Shown here: positions 26,781 to 36,443 of the stretch, in pieces | How the letters are laid out: each line of letters opens with the position of its first letter | Position numbering within the stretch: position 1 is the stretch's first letter | DNA from: Ochrobactrum sp. CM-21-5 | Lineage (GTDB): Bacteria; Pseudomonadota; Alphaproteobacteria; Rhizobiales; Rhizobiaceae | NCBI RefSeq assembly: GCF_014253075.1 | Contig: NZ_JACLZJ010000002.1 | Span: 62,001-126,000 of the forward strand | Direction of reading: 5' to 3' | DNA: 64,000 nt | Program-made: the position numbers and the translations under genes | Notes under the pieces: model-generated | What the model was told of the DNA's origin: nothing | Seen by the model: only the letters and a program-made list of their open reading frames with translations | Database searches by the model: none

Positions 26781-27698
26781 ATGCCGACAAATCAAGCGTT
26801 GGCCGCTGGTGCCAGATCACGCTTTGCAAGAAAATCCCGCCGCAGTGTCCGCACAGGCCCCTTGCTTGCACCATCCGTCATCCTGCTATTGCTGTGGATG
26901 ATCGTACCGTTGGCGATGACCCTCTGGTTCTCGTTTCAGTATTATAATCTCATCAACCCGTTCGTGACTGGTTTCGCCGGATTTTCGAACTACAAGTTCC
27001 TGCTGTCTAGTCCGGGGCTATGGTCGGCAATCGCCAATACGCTCATCCTTGTGGCCTCTGTTCTGATTATATCGGTCGTTCTCGGCGTGTTGTTCGCCGT
27101 TATTTTCGACCAGGATTTCTGGGGCAAGAACATAGCGCGACTTCTGGTCATTGCGCCCTTCTTCGTCATGCCGACCGTTTCGGCACTGATCTGGAAGAAT
27201 CTCCTGATGCATCCGGTCAATGGGCTCTTCGCCTTTATCTCCCGCAGTTTCGGCCTGCCTGTGGTCGACTGGTTTTCACAGCTTCCGATGGCGTCCGTGA
27301 TTATAATCGTGTCGTGGCAATGGGTGCCGTTCGCGACCTTGATTCTGATGACCGCCATGCAGTCGCTCGACCGCGAACAGATGGAGGCCGCACGCCTTGA
27401 CGGCGCCAAAGGGCCGGTGATGTTTTACTATATTATCCTGCCGCATTTGCTGCGCCCGATCTCGGTCGTCATCATGATCGAGACCATTTTCCTTCTGTCG
27501 ATCTTTGCGGAAATTCTCGTCACCACGTCCGGCGGGCCGGGCATCGCGACTACCACGCTCACCTACTTCATCTATCTCAAGGCACTTCTGCAATGGGATA
27601 TCGGCGGAGCATCTGCGGCGGGCGTGATCGCCATCATCCTTGCCAACATCGTTGCGATTTTCCTCATTCGTACTGTCGCGCGCAACTTGGATAACTGA
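26781..27698 (+). CDS. smoF: Polyol ABC importer, permease (SmoF-like)
   Basis: 305 residues with about six transmembrane segments after a basic N-terminus (RSRFARKSRRSVRTG). The ATPase-contact EAA loop reads EQMEAARLDGAKGPVMFYYIILP. Typical of MalF-like permeases of carbohydrate importers. It follows smoE by 107 bases and is 13 bases before smoG. The start is preceded by GGGGAGG. Confidence 0.9.
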   Translation: MPTNQALAAGARSRFARKSRRSVRTGPLLAPSVILLLLWMIVPLAMTLWFSFQYYNLINPFVTGFAGFSNYKFLLSSPGLWSAIANTLILVASVLIISVVLGVLFAVIFDQDFWGKNIARLLVIAPFFVMPTVSALIWKNLLMHPVNGLFAFISRSFGLPVVDWFSQLPMASVIIIVSWQWVPFATLILMTAMQSLDREQMEAARLDGAKGPVMFYYIILPHLLRPISVVIMIETIFLLSIFAEILVTTSGGPGIATTTLTYFIYLKALLQWDIGGASAAGVIAIILANIVAIFLIRTVARNLDN

Positions 27699-27711
27699 GA
27701 GGAGGCTGACA

Positions 27712-28539
27712 ATGGCTGCAAAGCGTAGAATTGACAAGGCCGCAGTCTCCGCCGGCATCATCGGCTGGATCGTGGCGATCCTGATGTTCTTTCCGATCCT
27801 GTGGATGCTGCTGGCCGCTTTCAAGACAGAAATAGATGCGGTTGCCCCGCCCAAGCTCTTCTTCGCGCCGACGCTCGAAAATTTTGCGGCGGTGAACCAG
27901 CGGGCCGACTATTTCAGCTATGCCATGAACAGCGTGGTGGAGAGCCTTGGCGCGACCATCCTTTCACTGATCATCGCTGTACCTGCGGCCTATGCGGCGG
28001 CTTTTTTCCCCGGCAAGCGTACCAAGGATCTGCTGCTGTGGATGCTCTCGACCAAGATGCTGCCTGCGGTCGGCGTGCTGGTGCCGATCTATCTGCTGGC
28101 CCGCGATACCGGGCTTCTCGACACACGCACCGGCCTCATCATCATCTTCACCCTTTCCAATCTGCCTATTGTCGTATGGATGCTCTATTCCTTCTTCAAG
28201 GAGGTGCCGCACGAAATTCTTGAAGCGGGCCGGATGGATGGAGCCGGCGTGGGGCAGCAGGTGCGCTATCTGCTACTGCCGCTGAGCCTGCCGGGCATTG
28301 CTTCGACTGCGCTCCTTTCCATCATTCTATGCTGGAACGAAGCGTTCTGGAGCCTCAATCTGACCGCATCGCAGGCCGGGCCGCTTACCGCCTTCATCGC
28401 GTCCTTTTCATCACCGGAAGGGCTTTTCTGGGCCAAGCTCTCGGCGGCATCCACGCTGGCTATCGCGCCAATCCTCGTTTTCGGCTGGGTTACGCAGCGC
28501 CAGCTTGTGCGCGGGCTTACCTTCGGTGCCGTGAAATAA
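27712..28539 (+). CDS. smoG: Polyol ABC importer, permease (SmoG-like)
   Basis: 275 residues from MAAKRRIDKA with GAGAGGAGG just upstream; a longer frame reaches back into smoF. About six transmembrane segments and the EAA loop EILEAGRMDGAGVGQQVRYLLLPLSLPGI mark a MalG-like permease that pairs with SmoF. Confidence 0.9.
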   Translation: MAAKRRIDKAAVSAGIIGWIVAILMFFPILWMLLAAFKTEIDAVAPPKLFFAPTLENFAAVNQRADYFSYAMNSVVESLGATILSLIIAVPAAYAAAFFPGKRTKDLLLWMLSTKMLPAVGVLVPIYLLARDTGLLDTRTGLIIIFTLSNLPIVVWMLYSFFKEVPHEILEAGRMDGAGVGQQVRYLLLPLSLPGIASTALLSIILCWNEAFWSLNLTASQAGPLTAFIASFSSPEGLFWAKLSAASTLAIAPILVFGWVTQRQLVRGLTFGAVK

Positions 28540-28549
28540 AGGGAAACTC

Positions 28550-29677
28550 ATGGCTACACTTTCATTGCACAACGCCACTAAATCCTTTGGCAAGATTGAC
28601 GTCATCAAAGGCGTTGATCTTGATATTGCGGATCGTGAATTCGTGGTTTTCGTCGGCCCATCCGGCTCTGGTAAATCGACGCTGCTGCGCATGATTGCAG
28701 GGCTTGAGGAAATCACCAGCGGCGAACTGATGATCGATGGCCAGCAGGTCAACGATGTGCCGCCGGATGAGCGTGGTTTGGCGATGGTCTTTCAGACCTA
28801 TGCGCTCTATCCGCACATGAATGTGCGCGAGAACATGGGTTTTGCGCTCAAACTTGCAGGTCTGTCGAAGGTAGAACGCGATCGCAAGGTTGAAGACGTG
28901 GCGAAGACATTGCAGCTCGACCAGCTTCTGGACCGCAAGCCGCGCCAGCTTTCCGGCGGGCAGCGCCAGCGTGTTGCCATCGGGCGCGCCATGGTGCGCG
29001 AGCCGAAGATTTTCCTGTTCGATGAACCCCTTTCCAATCTCGATGCAGCGCTGCGCGTGCAGATGCGTATTGAGCTTGCGCGCCTGCACGATCGGCTGAA
29101 CGCGACCATGATCTACGTCACGCACGATCAGGTCGAGGCGATGACACTTGCACACAAGATTGTGGTGCTGCGTGACGGCCAGGTGGAACAGGTCGGCTCG
29201 CCGCTCGAACTTTATCATCATCCGGTCAATCGCTTCGTGGCGGGTTTCATCGGATCGCCGACGATGAATTTCATCGAAGTGAAGGCTCGCACTGTCGATG
29301 GCGATGGTATTTCCGTCGAACTGGGAAATGGTCGTTCGCTGAAGGTTCCTGTTAACGGCGAGGGGGTCAGCGAAGGCACGCCGCTTGTTCTGGGCGTGCG
29401 GCCCGAACATCTGCATCCTGCCGCTGACGGTGTGCTTGAAGGTGAGATCATGGTGGTCGAACGCCTTGGCGGGGAGACCTACCTTTATGTCCATTACGAG
29501 AATGCGAGCGGGCTGGTGGTTTCCGAAGCGGGGGGCAACAGTACGGCTCGCGCACACGAGACTGTGAATCTCGGCTTCGATGCCGCCGATGCACACCTGT
29601 TTACCGCGGATGGCCTGGCGCTTGAACGGCACGACCGCCACCCTCTCATTCTATCGGAAAAGAAAACGCATCTTTAG
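28550..29677 (+). CDS. smoK: Polyol ABC importer, ATP-binding protein (SmoK/UgpC-like)
   Basis: 375 residues. Walker A is [11 protein letters not shown], signature LSGGQRQRVAIGRA, Walker B IFLFDEPLSNLD, switch His in YVTHDQVEAMTL. A C-terminal TOBE regulatory domain (about 240-370, LGVRPEHLHP) is typical of the MalK/UgpC class. It begins 10 bases after smoG and energises the SmoEFG importer. Confidence 0.92.
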   Translation: MATLSLHNATKSFGKIDVIKGVDLDIADREFVVFVGPSGSGKSTLLRMIAGLEEITSGELMIDGQQVNDVPPDERGLAMVFQTYALYPHMNVRENMGFALKLAGLSKVERDRKVEDVAKTLQLDQLLDRKPRQLSGGQRQRVAIGRAMVREPKIFLFDEPLSNLDAALRVQMRIELARLHDRLNATMIYVTHDQVEAMTLAHKIVVLRDGQVEQVGSPLELYHHPVNRFVAGFIGSPTMNFIEVKARTVDGDGISVELGNGRSLKVPVNGEGVSEGTPLVLGVRPEHLHPAADGVLEGEIMVVERLGGETYLYVHYENASGLVVSEAGGNSTARAHETVNLGFDAADAHLFTADGLALERHDRHPLILSEKKTHL

Positions 29678-29709
29678 GTGCACATATGAATTCTCCCGGA
29701 GAAACTTCC

Positions 29710-30480
29710 ATGAGACTGAAAGACAAGGTTGCTCTGATTACCGGGGCCGCGCGCGGTATCGGGCTTGGTTTTGCGCAGGCCTATGCGCATGAGGGCGCGA
29801 AGGTCATTATCGCCGATATCAATATCGAGCGCGCGGAAGAAGCGGCGCGCGGTATCGGCCCATCGGTGAAGGCTATGAAGCTCGATGTCACCGATCTTGC
29901 CCAGATCGAAAAAGTAGTGGTCGATATCGACGCCGAATATGGCGGCATCGATATTCTGGTCAATAATGCCGCTATCTTTGAAATGGCGCCGATCAACGAG
30001 ATCACCGAAGACAGCTATGACCGTGTTTTCAATATCAATCTCAAGGGGCCGCTTTTCATGATGAAGGCGGTTTCCAACGTCATGATCAAACGCAAACGCG
30101 GAGGCAAGATTATCAATATGGCAAGCCAGGCCGGTCGCCGCGGCGAGGCTCTGGTAACTTTCTATTGCGCCTCCAAGGCGGCGATCATTTCCGCCACGCA
30201 ATCAGCGGCGTTGGCTCTGGTCAAGCATGGCATTCAGGTCAATGCAATTGCGCCGGGCGTGGTCGATGGCGAGCACTGGGATGTGGTGGACGCCAACTTT
30301 GCCAAATGGGAAGGTCTGAAACCGGGCGAGAAAAAAGCCGCAGTGGCCAAATCAGTGCCGATCGGTCGCTTTGCGACACCGGAAGATATTACCGGCATGG
30401 CCGTTTTCCTGGCATCGTCGGACAGCGATTACATTCTCGCCCAGACCTTCGGGGTCGATGGCGGAAACTGGATGGCCTGA
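29710..30480 (+). CDS. smoS: SDR-family polyol (sorbitol/L-iditol-type) dehydrogenase
   Basis: 256 residues from MRLKDKVALITGAARGIG. The NAD motif TGAARGIG is at the N-terminus, NNAA in the middle, the active-site Ser in MASQAGRRGEALV and the YCASK motif after it. The sequence reads as SmoS, the sorbitol dehydrogenase of polyol operons. GGAG nine bases before the ATG supports this start over an upstream one at 29686. It probably oxidises a hexitol or related polyol to the ketose after uptake. Confidence 0.85.
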   Translation: MRLKDKVALITGAARGIGLGFAQAYAHEGAKVIIADINIERAEEAARGIGPSVKAMKLDVTDLAQIEKVVVDIDAEYGGIDILVNNAAIFEMAPINEITEDSYDRVFNINLKGPLFMMKAVSNVMIKRKRGGKIINMASQAGRRGEALVTFYCASKAAIISATQSAALALVKHGIQVNAIAPGVVDGEHWDVVDANFAKWEGLKPGEKKAAVAKSVPIGRFATPEDITGMAVFLASSDSDYILAQTFGVDGGNWMA

Positions 30481-30500
30481 GACAGGGCCGGGATGCTGAA

Positions 30501-31511
30501 ATGAAAGCCATATACTTTACTGGTCATGGTGTTGCCGTGCTGGCGCAATTGCCGGAGCCGGAACTTACGCCGGGACACGCGCTGATTGACGTCAGGGCAT
30601 CCGGCCTCTGCCATACGGATATCGATGTGCTGCATGGCCGGTATGGTTCCAGCGCATTCCCGCTGGTGCCGGGGCATGAATATGCAGGCGTTGTTTTAGC
30701 AGTCGCCGACGATGTGACCAATGTGAAGCCCGGTGACCGCGTGGCGGTTGATCCCAATATTCCCTGCGGACATTGCCGCGCCTGCCTCAAGGGCCTGACC
30801 AATCTTTGTCCGGACCTCAAAGCCTATGGCGTCACACATAATGGAGGCTTTGCCGAAAGGAGCCTCGTTGATGCCCGCCACCTCTATTCTATCGGCAATC
30901 TGCCATTCGAGGTGGCTGCTCTTGCAGAGCCGCTGGCCTGTGTACTCAACGGTCTCGGTGTTGCCGGGTTGAAGGCAGGACCGCAAAACACTGAAACGGC
31001 GTTGGTATTCGGGGCCGGGCCTATCGGTCTTCTGCTTGCGCTATCGTTGAAAGCGCAAGGCGGACTCAATGTTGCCGTTGCCGATATCAACGAGCACCGG
31101 CTCGCTTTTGCTGAAAGCCTTGGTCTGAAACCGCTGATTTCTGGATCAGCGGCTCTTCAGGCACGCAGGCATAGCTTCGATTTTGTCGCCGATGCAACCG
31201 GCATTGCCAGTGTTGTGGAAAGCACGGTCGGCTTTACGGCGGATGGCGGCACAATCCTGATGTTTGGCGTCTGTGCGCCTGATGCGCTTATTTCGCTAGC
31301 TCCCTTTGAAATTTTCCGCCGCCAGATTCGTATCGCCGGCTCGCATTCGCTCAACCGTAATATCGGTCAGGCGTTGGAAATCCTGCAAAAGGATCGGGGC
31401 GAAATGGCGCGTCTTGTGTCGCATCGCTTGCCGCTTGAGGAAATGCTGCCATTCTTTACCAGCTATGGCGGTGACCCCGCCACGATGAAAATTCAGTTCG
31501 TACCCGCTTGA
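30501..31511 (+). CDS. Zinc-dependent MDR-family polyol/alcohol dehydrogenase
   Basis: 336 residues. Catalytic zinc ligands are visible as Cys in ASGLCHTD, His-Glu in PGHEYAG, and the structural zinc Cys cluster in PCGHCRACLKGLTNLC. The NAD-binding motif is GAGPIGLLLALSL. It resembles sorbitol, xylitol and threonine dehydrogenases. It starts 20 bases after the SDR gene. The operon therefore carries three unrelated oxidoreductases, suggesting more than one polyol substrate. Confidence 0.87.
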   Translation: MKAIYFTGHGVAVLAQLPEPELTPGHALIDVRASGLCHTDIDVLHGRYGSSAFPLVPGHEYAGVVLAVADDVTNVKPGDRVAVDPNIPCGHCRACLKGLTNLCPDLKAYGVTHNGGFAERSLVDARHLYSIGNLPFEVAALAEPLACVLNGLGVAGLKAGPQNTETALVFGAGPIGLLLALSLKAQGGLNVAVADINEHRLAFAESLGLKPLISGSAALQARRHSFDFVADATGIASVVESTVGFTADGGTILMFGVCAPDALISLAPFEIFRRQIRIAGSHSLNRNIGQALEILQKDRGEMARLVSHRLPLEEMLPFFTSYGGDPATMKIQFVPA

Positions 31512-31528
31512 AATAAAAGGAATTGGTC

Positions 31529-33013
31529 ATGACCAGGCTGTCGCGCGCAACGCTTCAGAGTTTCGACAAGGTGCATAAGCCCGGTTACGATCCGGCAGGA
31601 CTGAAACCCGGCATTGTGCATTTTGGTGTGGGCAATTTTCATCGGGCGCATCAGGCGGTCTATCTCGATGATCTGTTCGGCATGGGCGAAGGACATGACT
31701 GGGCGCTGGTTGGGGCGGGTGTGCGTAACAGCGATGACGCCATGCGTGATATACTGAAGACGCAGGACTGGCTGACCACGGTTGTCGAACAGGAGGCGGA
31801 TCATGCGAGTGCGCGTGTTACCGCCTCGATGGTCGATTATGTAACTATTTCGACCGATGACGGTCGCAAGGCGCTGATGAACTATCTGACCGCGCCGGAA
31901 ACCCGCATCGTTTCCATGACGATTACCGAGGGTGGATATTATATTGATCCGGCAAGTCAGGCTTTTGATCATGCGCATCCGGATATAGTCGCGGATGGCT
32001 CGTATCCCGATCAGCCAAAGACGGTTTTTGGCCTGATCGTTCAGGCGCTGAAACTGCGTAAAGCAAAAGACATCAAGCCTTTCACTGTCATGTCATGTGA
32101 CAATATTCCCGGCAACGGGCACGTCGCCGAAGACGCGGTTACAGGAGTTGCGGCACTGAGCGATCCGGAGTTCGCCAGCTGGATTTCCGCCAATGTGGCA
32201 TTTCCCAACTCGATGGTGGATCGCATCACGCCTGCCACCGGCAACCGTGAGCGCGAGATCGCGGCAAAGGATTTCGGCGTTGCGGATGGCTGGCCCGTTT
32301 TCTGCGAGGTGTTCAGACAATGGGTGGTTGAAGACAATTTCCCGACCGGACGACCGGCGCTTGAAAAGGTGGGTGTAACCTTCACGGATCAGGTTGCGGC
32401 CTATGAACTGATGAAAATTCGCATCCTCAATGGCGGGCATGCGGCGATCGCTTATCCCGGGGGGCTGCTCGATATTCATTTCGTGCATGAAGCCATGGAG
32501 CATCCGCTGATCCGGCGCTATTTGGAAAAACTCACCAAGGAAGAAATCATTCCCGAAGTGCCGCCTGTGCCGGATACCGATCTGGAAGACTATCGCATCC
32601 TGATCGACAAGCGCTTCGCTAATCCAAGCATCGGTGACACGATCCGCCGACTTTGCCTCGATGGTTCCAATCGCCAGCCGAAATTTATCCTGCCGACTGC
32701 TTCCGACCGCGTATCGGAAGGGAAGTCGGTAACCGGTCTCGCGCTCGTTTCGGCTTTCTGGTGCCGTTACTGCTATGGGACGACTGACAGCGGGGCCATG
32801 ATCGAGCCGAACGATCCATCATGGGAAAGGCTTACCAAGCAGGCCGCACTCGCCAGGAGCAACCCTGCGGCATGGCTTTCCATGGATGATATTTTCGGGG
32901 TGCTCGCATCCGACACGGTCTATGTCGCCACCTTTTCATCCGCTTTGCTGCGCATATGGGAAGACGGAACAGCCAAAACCCTTGAGCGATACCTGGCGGG
33001 GCAACCTTTTTAG
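31529..33013 (+). CDS. mtlK: Mannitol dehydrogenase family protein (MtlK-like)
   Basis: 494 residues of the polyol-specific long-chain dehydrogenase family. The N-terminal Rossmann motif is IVHFGVGNFHRAHQAVYLDDL; the catalytic core contains MSCDNIPGNG, FPNSMVDRITPAT and the Lys-Asn-His region KIRILNGGHAAIAYPG. It would oxidise mannitol to fructose or arabinitol to xylulose with NAD. AAGGAA lies six bases before the ATG. Last gene of the polyol operon; the 258-base gap that follows shows no clear terminator. Confidence 0.9.
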   Translation: MTRLSRATLQSFDKVHKPGYDPAGLKPGIVHFGVGNFHRAHQAVYLDDLFGMGEGHDWALVGAGVRNSDDAMRDILKTQDWLTTVVEQEADHASARVTASMVDYVTISTDDGRKALMNYLTAPETRIVSMTITEGGYYIDPASQAFDHAHPDIVADGSYPDQPKTVFGLIVQALKLRKAKDIKPFTVMSCDNIPGNGHVAEDAVTGVAALSDPEFASWISANVAFPNSMVDRITPATGNREREIAAKDFGVADGWPVFCEVFRQWVVEDNFPTGRPALEKVGVTFTDQVAAYELMKIRILNGGHAAIAYPGGLLDIHFVHEAMEHPLIRRYLEKLTKEEIIPEVPPVPDTDLEDYRILIDKRFANPSIGDTIRRLCLDGSNRQPKFILPTASDRVSEGKSVTGLALVSAFWCRYCYGTTDSGAMIEPNDPSWERLTKQAALARSNPAAWLSMDDIFGVLASDTVYVATFSSALLRIWEDGTAKTLERYLAGQPF

Positions 33014-33271
33014 TGGCCGGGCTTTCAAGATAGGTGGCGTAATAGCTCGCTGTTGCGAAATTTTTCGTTTCTCGCCCCGTTTTCACGGCGATGTCTGTTG
33101 CTCAATTGTCCGGATTGTCGAAGTCTATCTGCCAGTATTTATAGCATGTCGCGTGGATTTCGTCATGCGTGCCCGGTTTCAGAAGAGAACGGGCGATTGG
33201 ATGCCTATGGAAATTCAAGCATTTGAGTTTGAAACATTGACGCCTAACCACGAGTTTGCGACATAGCCTAT

Positions 33272-34432
33272 ATGCAAACGGTCATATCCATCGATCACGA
33301 CTATCTTGTCGCGCGCCTGAAGGCGCTTCTTGCAATCCCAAGTCCAACCGGCTTCACCGATGAGGCGGTTCGTTTTACAGCGCGTGAACTGGAACATCTC
33401 GGACTGGAGGTTGTCCTGACACGGCGGGGGGCCATCAGGGCGCGTCGTCCGGGCAAGGCCACGAGGCCCGCGCGCGGCATCGTGGCGCATCTCGACACGC
33501 TCGGCGCGCAGGTCAAGTTTCTGAAGTCGAATGGCCGACTGGAACTGGTTCCCATCGGCCATTGGTCCGCACGCTTCGCCGAAGGGGCTCGTGTTTCGAT
33601 CTTCTCTTCGAAGGGGATTTATCGCGGTTCCATTTTACCGCTGAAGGCTTCCGGCCATACGTTTAATGAAGAGGTGGACAGCTTGCCGGTGGGCTGGCCA
33701 TTCGTGGAATTGCGTGTCGATGCACTGGCCCGCAGCAAGGAAGAACTCCTGCAGCTGGGCATTGATGTGGGCGATATCGTCGCTGTCGATCCAGCACCGG
33801 AATTCATGGATAACGGTTTCATTGTTTCCCGCCATCTCGACGACAAGGCGGGTGTCGCCATTATGCTGGCGGCGCTGGAAGTCATGCAGCGGGAAGGCGT
33901 TGAAACGCCGGTCGATACCTATTGGCTGTTTACCATCGGTGAAGAGGTCGGCGTCGGGGCATCCGCAGCAGTGGTTCCGGATATTGCGTCGCTGGTAGCA
34001 ATCGACAACGGCACCACGGCGCCGGGACAGAACTCCTCGGAATTCGGTGTGACGCTTGCCATGGCGGACCAGACCGGTCCTTTCGACTATCATTTGAGTA
34101 AAAAACTTTTCGAACTGTGCGGCGAACATGACATTCAGGTGCAAAAGGACGTGTTCCGTTATTACCGATCCGATGCTGCTTCGGCGATCGAAGCCGGACA
34201 CGACGTACGCACGGCATTGCTGACTTTTGGTGTTGATGCCTCGCACGGTTATGAGCGTATCCATGTGAATGCGCTGACCTCCATCGCCAAATTGATCGTG
34301 CACTATGCGGCCAGCGAAGTGCAGATCGAAAGAGATGCGGAAGAAACAGCAATCGGTCTCAAAGGCTTTACCCGCCAGAAGTCGGTCGAGGCTGAACAGG
34401 AGCTCGGACCCGACGACAGCCCGTCGGAGTAA
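33272..34432 (+). CDS. M42-family peptidase of the NAGGN osmoprotectant system
   Basis: 386 residues with the di-metal aminopeptidase pattern: His in VAHLDTLGAQ, Asp in RHLDDKAG, the catalytic Glu pair in TIGEEVGVGAS, Asp in IDNGTTAPGQ and His in DASHGYERI. This subtype recurs next to the N-acetylglutaminylglutamine amide genes and is annotated as the NAGGN-system M42 peptidase; it may degrade the dipeptide when osmotic stress ends, but its substrate is not established here. The C-terminal about 40 residues are acidic and probably disordered. Confidence 0.85.
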   Translation: MQTVISIDHDYLVARLKALLAIPSPTGFTDEAVRFTARELEHLGLEVVLTRRGAIRARRPGKATRPARGIVAHLDTLGAQVKFLKSNGRLELVPIGHWSARFAEGARVSIFSSKGIYRGSILPLKASGHTFNEEVDSLPVGWPFVELRVDALARSKEELLQLGIDVGDIVAVDPAPEFMDNGFIVSRHLDDKAGVAIMLAALEVMQREGVETPVDTYWLFTIGEEVGVGASAAVVPDIASLVAIDNGTTAPGQNSSEFGVTLAMADQTGPFDYHLSKKLFELCGEHDIQVQKDVFRYYRSDAASAIEAGHDVRTALLTFGVDASHGYERIHVNALTSIAKLIVHYAASEVQIERDAEETAIGLKGFTRQKSVEAEQELGPDDSPSE

Positions 34433-34666
34433 GGGTTGTTTTTTGTTTCGGGAATTGGAAATGCGAGATCGTCTCCCACCACATGATTGTCGCTGAGCGC
34501 GGGGTTTTGCCGGGACAAGCGAGGCCATGGGCAATTCTATCGGCAGATATGTAGAGTTTTTCGGAACCAATCCGTTCCTGTCGCATTAGGCTTTAAGGCC
34601 GGTGACCGCGAATAACGCGGTGCGGCCTATATTTTGACTGGAACAATGGAGGTATTGGCTCTTTTT

Positions 34667-36442
34667 ATGTGTGGAATTTGCGGTGAAGTTAGGTTTGACG
34701 GTGGCACGCCGAGTGTCTCGGCAGTGTCGATCATGGCAGACGTACTTGCCCCGCGCGGTCCGGATTCTTCCGGGATCGTTGTGCGTGGCAATGTTGGTTT
34801 CGGACATCGAAGGCTTCGAATTCTCGATCTTTCCGAAAAATCGCAGCAGCCAATGCTGGATTCAGAGCTTGGCCTGTCTATCGTTTTCAACGGATGCATC
34901 TATAATTTCCGCGAATTGAGACGCGAGCTCGAAGAAAAGGGCTATCGCTTCTTTTCCGATGGCGACACGGAAGTCATCCTCAAGGCTTGGCATGCGTGGG
35001 GGGAAGACTGCGTTTCCCGTTTCCATGGCATGTTTGCCTTTGTCATTCACGAGCGTGATACGGGTCGCCTCGTTATGGCACGCGACCGTTTTGGCATCAA
35101 GCCGCTCTATCTGGCGCAAAGTGGCGACGCATTGCGTTTTGCGTCGGCCTTGCCGGCGCTGGTCAAGGCGGGCGGGGTGGATACGTCAATTGACCGCGCC
35201 GCGCTCCACAATTACATGAGTTTTCATGCCGTCGTGCCGCCGCCGCGGACAATCTATAGCGGTGTGCGCAAGTTGCCCCCCGCGACCATGCGCATCTACG
35301 AGGCCACTGGGCGTTTCCGGGACCGGCTTTACTGGGAGGCGCCGCATTGCCGTCACCCGGGCGATAGCGCCGTGAGCCGCGAAGAATGGCAGGAAAAACT
35401 GCTGGCAGCGGTCAGAACTGCCGTCAAACGCAGAATGATTGCCGATGTTCCGGTGGGCGTGCTTCTTTCCGGCGGTGTCGATTCTAGCCTGATCGTCGGC
35501 CTTCTCGCCGAGGCGGGCCAGTCCGGGCTCATGAGTTTTTCCGTCGGATTCGAGGAAGCGAACGGCGAGAAGGGCGATGAATTCGTCTATTCCGATCTTA
35601 TCGCCAAGCACTTCGGGACCGACCACCACAAAATTTTTGTCCCATCAGATCAGCTGATGGATGCGTTGCCTGGTACAATTGCGGCTATGTCCGAGCCGAT
35701 GGTTTCTTATGACAATGTCGGGTTCTACCTTCTGTCGAAGGAAGTCTCGAAACATATCAAGGTTGTACAATCGGGACAGGGCGCGGATGAGGTTTTCGGC
35801 GGCTATCACTGGTATCCGCCGCTCGTTGATTCCAATAATGTGGTCGATGACTATGGCAGGGCGTTTCGCGACCGGTCGCATGAGACGCTCAGCAGCCAGC
35901 TTTCTGCCGAGTGGATGCCGGACCGCGATTATAGCCTCGAACTGCTGGAGGAACATCTCTTGCGTGACGGGGCAGACACGCCGGTTGACAGGGCCTTGAG
36001 GCTAGACAGCAATGTGATGCTGGTCGACGATCCGGTGAAGCGTGTCGATAACATGACCATGGCGTGGGGCCTCGAGGCACGAGTACCCTTTCTCGACCAC
36101 GAACTGGTGGAGCTTGCAGCGCGCATGCCGCCGGAGGAAAAGCTGCGTGACGGCGGCAAGGGCATTCTGAAGGACGTGGCGCGCAAGATCATCCCCGAGG
36201 CGGTTATCGATCGCAAAAAGGGATATTTCCCGGTGCCGCAGCTTAAATATATTGCCGGTCCCTATCTGGATATGCTCCGCGATGCGCTCTCCTCGCAGGC
36301 GGCACGCGAACGAGGACTGTTCAGGCGCGATTATCTGGATCGCCTTTTCGAGAAGCCTTCGGAATATATCACGCCGTTGCGAGGTTCGGAGTTGTGGCAG
36401 GCGGGCCTACTGGAAATGTGGCTCCAGAGGCAGGAAGCTTGA
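34667..36442 (+). CDS. asnO: N-acetylglutaminylglutamine amidotransferase (asparagine synthetase-like)
   Basis: 591 residues starting MCGICGE. Cys2 must be the N-terminal nucleophile of the class II glutaminase domain, so the start is ATG 34667 although an upstream in-frame ATG at 34634 exists. The glutaminase domain shows RGPDSSG, GHRRLRILD and the IVFNG segment; the synthetase domain has the PP-loop LLSGGVDSSLIVG and GQGADEVFGGY. With Ngg it makes the osmolyte N-acetylglutaminylglutamine amide, amidating the dipeptide with glutamine nitrogen. It lies 234 bases after the peptidase gene, perhaps with its own promoter. Confidence 0.92.
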   Translation: MCGICGEVRFDGGTPSVSAVSIMADVLAPRGPDSSGIVVRGNVGFGHRRLRILDLSEKSQQPMLDSELGLSIVFNGCIYNFRELRRELEEKGYRFFSDGDTEVILKAWHAWGEDCVSRFHGMFAFVIHERDTGRLVMARDRFGIKPLYLAQSGDALRFASALPALVKAGGVDTSIDRAALHNYMSFHAVVPPPRTIYSGVRKLPPATMRIYEATGRFRDRLYWEAPHCRHPGDSAVSREEWQEKLLAAVRTAVKRRMIADVPVGVLLSGGVDSSLIVGLLAEAGQSGLMSFSVGFEEANGEKGDEFVYSDLIAKHFGTDHHKIFVPSDQLMDALPGTIAAMSEPMVSYDNVGFYLLSKEVSKHIKVVQSGQGADEVFGGYHWYPPLVDSNNVVDDYGRAFRDRSHETLSSQLSAEWMPDRDYSLELLEEHLLRDGADTPVDRALRLDSNVMLVDDPVKRVDNMTMAWGLEARVPFLDHELVELAARMPPEEKLRDGGKGILKDVARKIIPEAVIDRKKGYFPVPQLKYIAGPYLDMLRDALSSQAARERGLFRRDYLDRLFEKPSEYITPLRGSELWQAGLLEMWLQRQEA

Positions 36443-36443
36443 C

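Noticed and set aside
28562-29641. 359-codon minus-strand open frame
   Set aside because: Exact antisense of the SmoK ATPase gene, which has all ABC motifs.
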